Positions 12,869 to 13,615 of a stretch of 13,615 bases of DNA are shown piece after piece. The DNA lies in contig NZ_CALDKF010000093.1 of NCBI RefSeq assembly GCF_937898925.1, positions 1 to 13,615 of the forward strand, written 5' to 3'. The notes below the pieces were generated by a model. It was not told the origin of the DNA. It saw only the letters and a list, made by a program, of their open reading frames with translations, and ran no database searches. The position numbers and the translations under genes are program-made. The DNA is from an uncultured Methanobrevibacter sp. (GTDB lineage: Archaea; Methanobacteriota; Methanobacteria; Methanobacteriales; Methanobacteriaceae). Numbering within the stretch: position 1 is the first letter of the stretch; every line of letters begins with the position of its first letter.

Positions 12869-13588
12869 TTAATTATAAGTTCTGATTTTTATTTGGCTAG
12901 TCTGACCGTTGAAATCGCCTAATATTTCACTAGCTGTTTTCAAATCAGTTTTATTTGCTCTATTGATTTCAAGAACATTGGTTTCAGCGTTCATGACAAT
13001 GCAAGGCTTTTTATTATTATATAATGCATTAAGCAATTTTTGATATTTTACGCCATCCAAATTGTCTATGGCAATGCTTGTGCTGATTTCACAGTTGCTT
13101 CCATTAGGCATTGCACTGATTAAATCATTAAGATTGCTGATTTCCTTTGGAGCAACTGAAATGTCCTTGACATTCTTGTAGGTATCTCCGTTAGATTCCA
13201 AGCTTATTGAATCGATAAAAAGATCTGCATTTGGCACATCCTTGTAGAATCCAGCAAGCAATTGTTTGCCACCACTTTCAAGGAGAACATTCACTTTTTC
13301 ATTTTCACTCTCTCCTAACCATAGGACTTTTCCATTGAGTTCAACCTTTTCTCCGGTTTTTGCATCGGTTCCAACAATTGTGCTTGTAACCACATTTCCG
13401 TTTTTGTAGTAATCCAAATATGTTTCAAGTATTTTTGCATTGGTTGAATAGTCAAAAGAAGTGGCGGAGGCATTTGATGAGTCATCATCCGCCATATGGT
13501 AAATGGCAAATCCCGCTGCACCAATGATGCAGATAATTATTAGGATGTCAATAATTGTAATTTTATTTAAAAACCCTGGTTTTTTCAT
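12869..13588 (-). CDS. DUF4330-like membrane-anchored extracytoplasmic protein
   Basis: A 239-residue protein with a short basic N-terminus (MKKPGFLNK), the segment ITIIDILIIICIIGAAGFAIYHMA as its only membrane helix (about residues 10-33), and a hydrophilic beta-rich remainder that should lie outside the cell. The opening GFLNKITIIDILIII matches the DUF4330 family, which has no known biochemical function. AGGTTA near 13595-13599 precedes ATG 13588. It is the upstream gene of a pair with the polymerase-like protein, so an accessory role in surface-polysaccharide assembly is plausible but unproven. Its promoter is probably beyond the right edge of the window. Confidence 0.75.
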   Translation of the reverse strand: MKKPGFLNKITIIDILIIICIIGAAGFAIYHMADDDSSNASATSFDYSTNAKILETYLDYYKNGNVVTSTIVGTDAKTGEKVELNGKVLWLGESENEKVNVLLESGGKQLLAGFYKDVPNADLFIDSISLESNGDTYKNVKDISVAPKEISNLNDLISAMPNGSNCEISTSIAIDNLDGVKYQKLLNALYNNKKPCIVMNAETNVLEINRANKTDLKTASEILGDFNGQTSQIKIRTYN

Positions 13589-13615
13589 AATTATAACCTG
13601 AAAAACTTTTAAGTA

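Overview
The window reads as a metal-homeostasis segment of a low-GC methanogenic archaeon of the order Methanobacteriales, most like Methanobrevibacter. The clues are the hcgE-hcgF pair for the FeGP cofactor of [Fe]-hydrogenase, archaeal TATA boxes of the form TTTATATA, Shine-Dalgarno sequences of the GGTGAT/GAGGT type, poly-T terminators, and very AT-rich intergenic DNA. The genus is inferred; no rRNA gene is present.

Layout. Positions 1-1411 (+) hold the tail of an unidentified gene, then hcgE (ThiF/E1-like) and hcgF (UPF0254, with the Cys9 known to bind guanylylpyridinol). Positions 1570-4101 (-) hold a two-gene unit: a small DUF6110-like membrane protein and a P1B-type ATPase with an SCA motif in place of CPC. 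This pairing resembles the fez (ferrosome) iron-storage clusters. Positions 4102-4736 form a 635-base divergent control region with four 16-bp palindromes (TTTAGG-N4-CCTAAA) of DtxR/IdeR type. feoA and feoB follow at 4737-7067 (+), then a UPF0060 membrane protein and a 66-residue protein with four CxxC motifs. Positions 7950-8333 carry many AGTATTACT boxes in front of nikM-nikN (8334-9263). A second cluster of the same boxes precedes cbiQ/nikQ (9644-10474). No CbiO/NikO ATPase gene is present. Positions 10475-11524 contain no credible protein gene, but hold two tandem, related transcription units. Each has an iron-box/TATA/iron-box promoter, a shared internal block and a hairpin plus poly-T end, so I call them paired iron-regulated non-coding RNA genes. 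Positions 11525-13588 (-) hold a DUF4330-like membrane-anchored protein and a multi-spanning oligosaccharide-repeat-polymerase-like protein.

How the genes may work together. One iron-box regulon appears to link ferrous iron uptake (FeoAB), iron export or compartment loading (the fez-like ATPase pair) and two sRNA candidates that could adjust iron-using mRNAs, in the manner of bacterial RyhB or FsrA. A second, separate box family probably governs nickel uptake (NikMNQ). hcgEF serve the nickel-free [Fe]-hydrogenase, which in relatives is favoured when nickel is scarce, so nickel and iron metabolism meet in this window. The functions rest on motifs and context only; the two non-coding RNAs are the most novel element.
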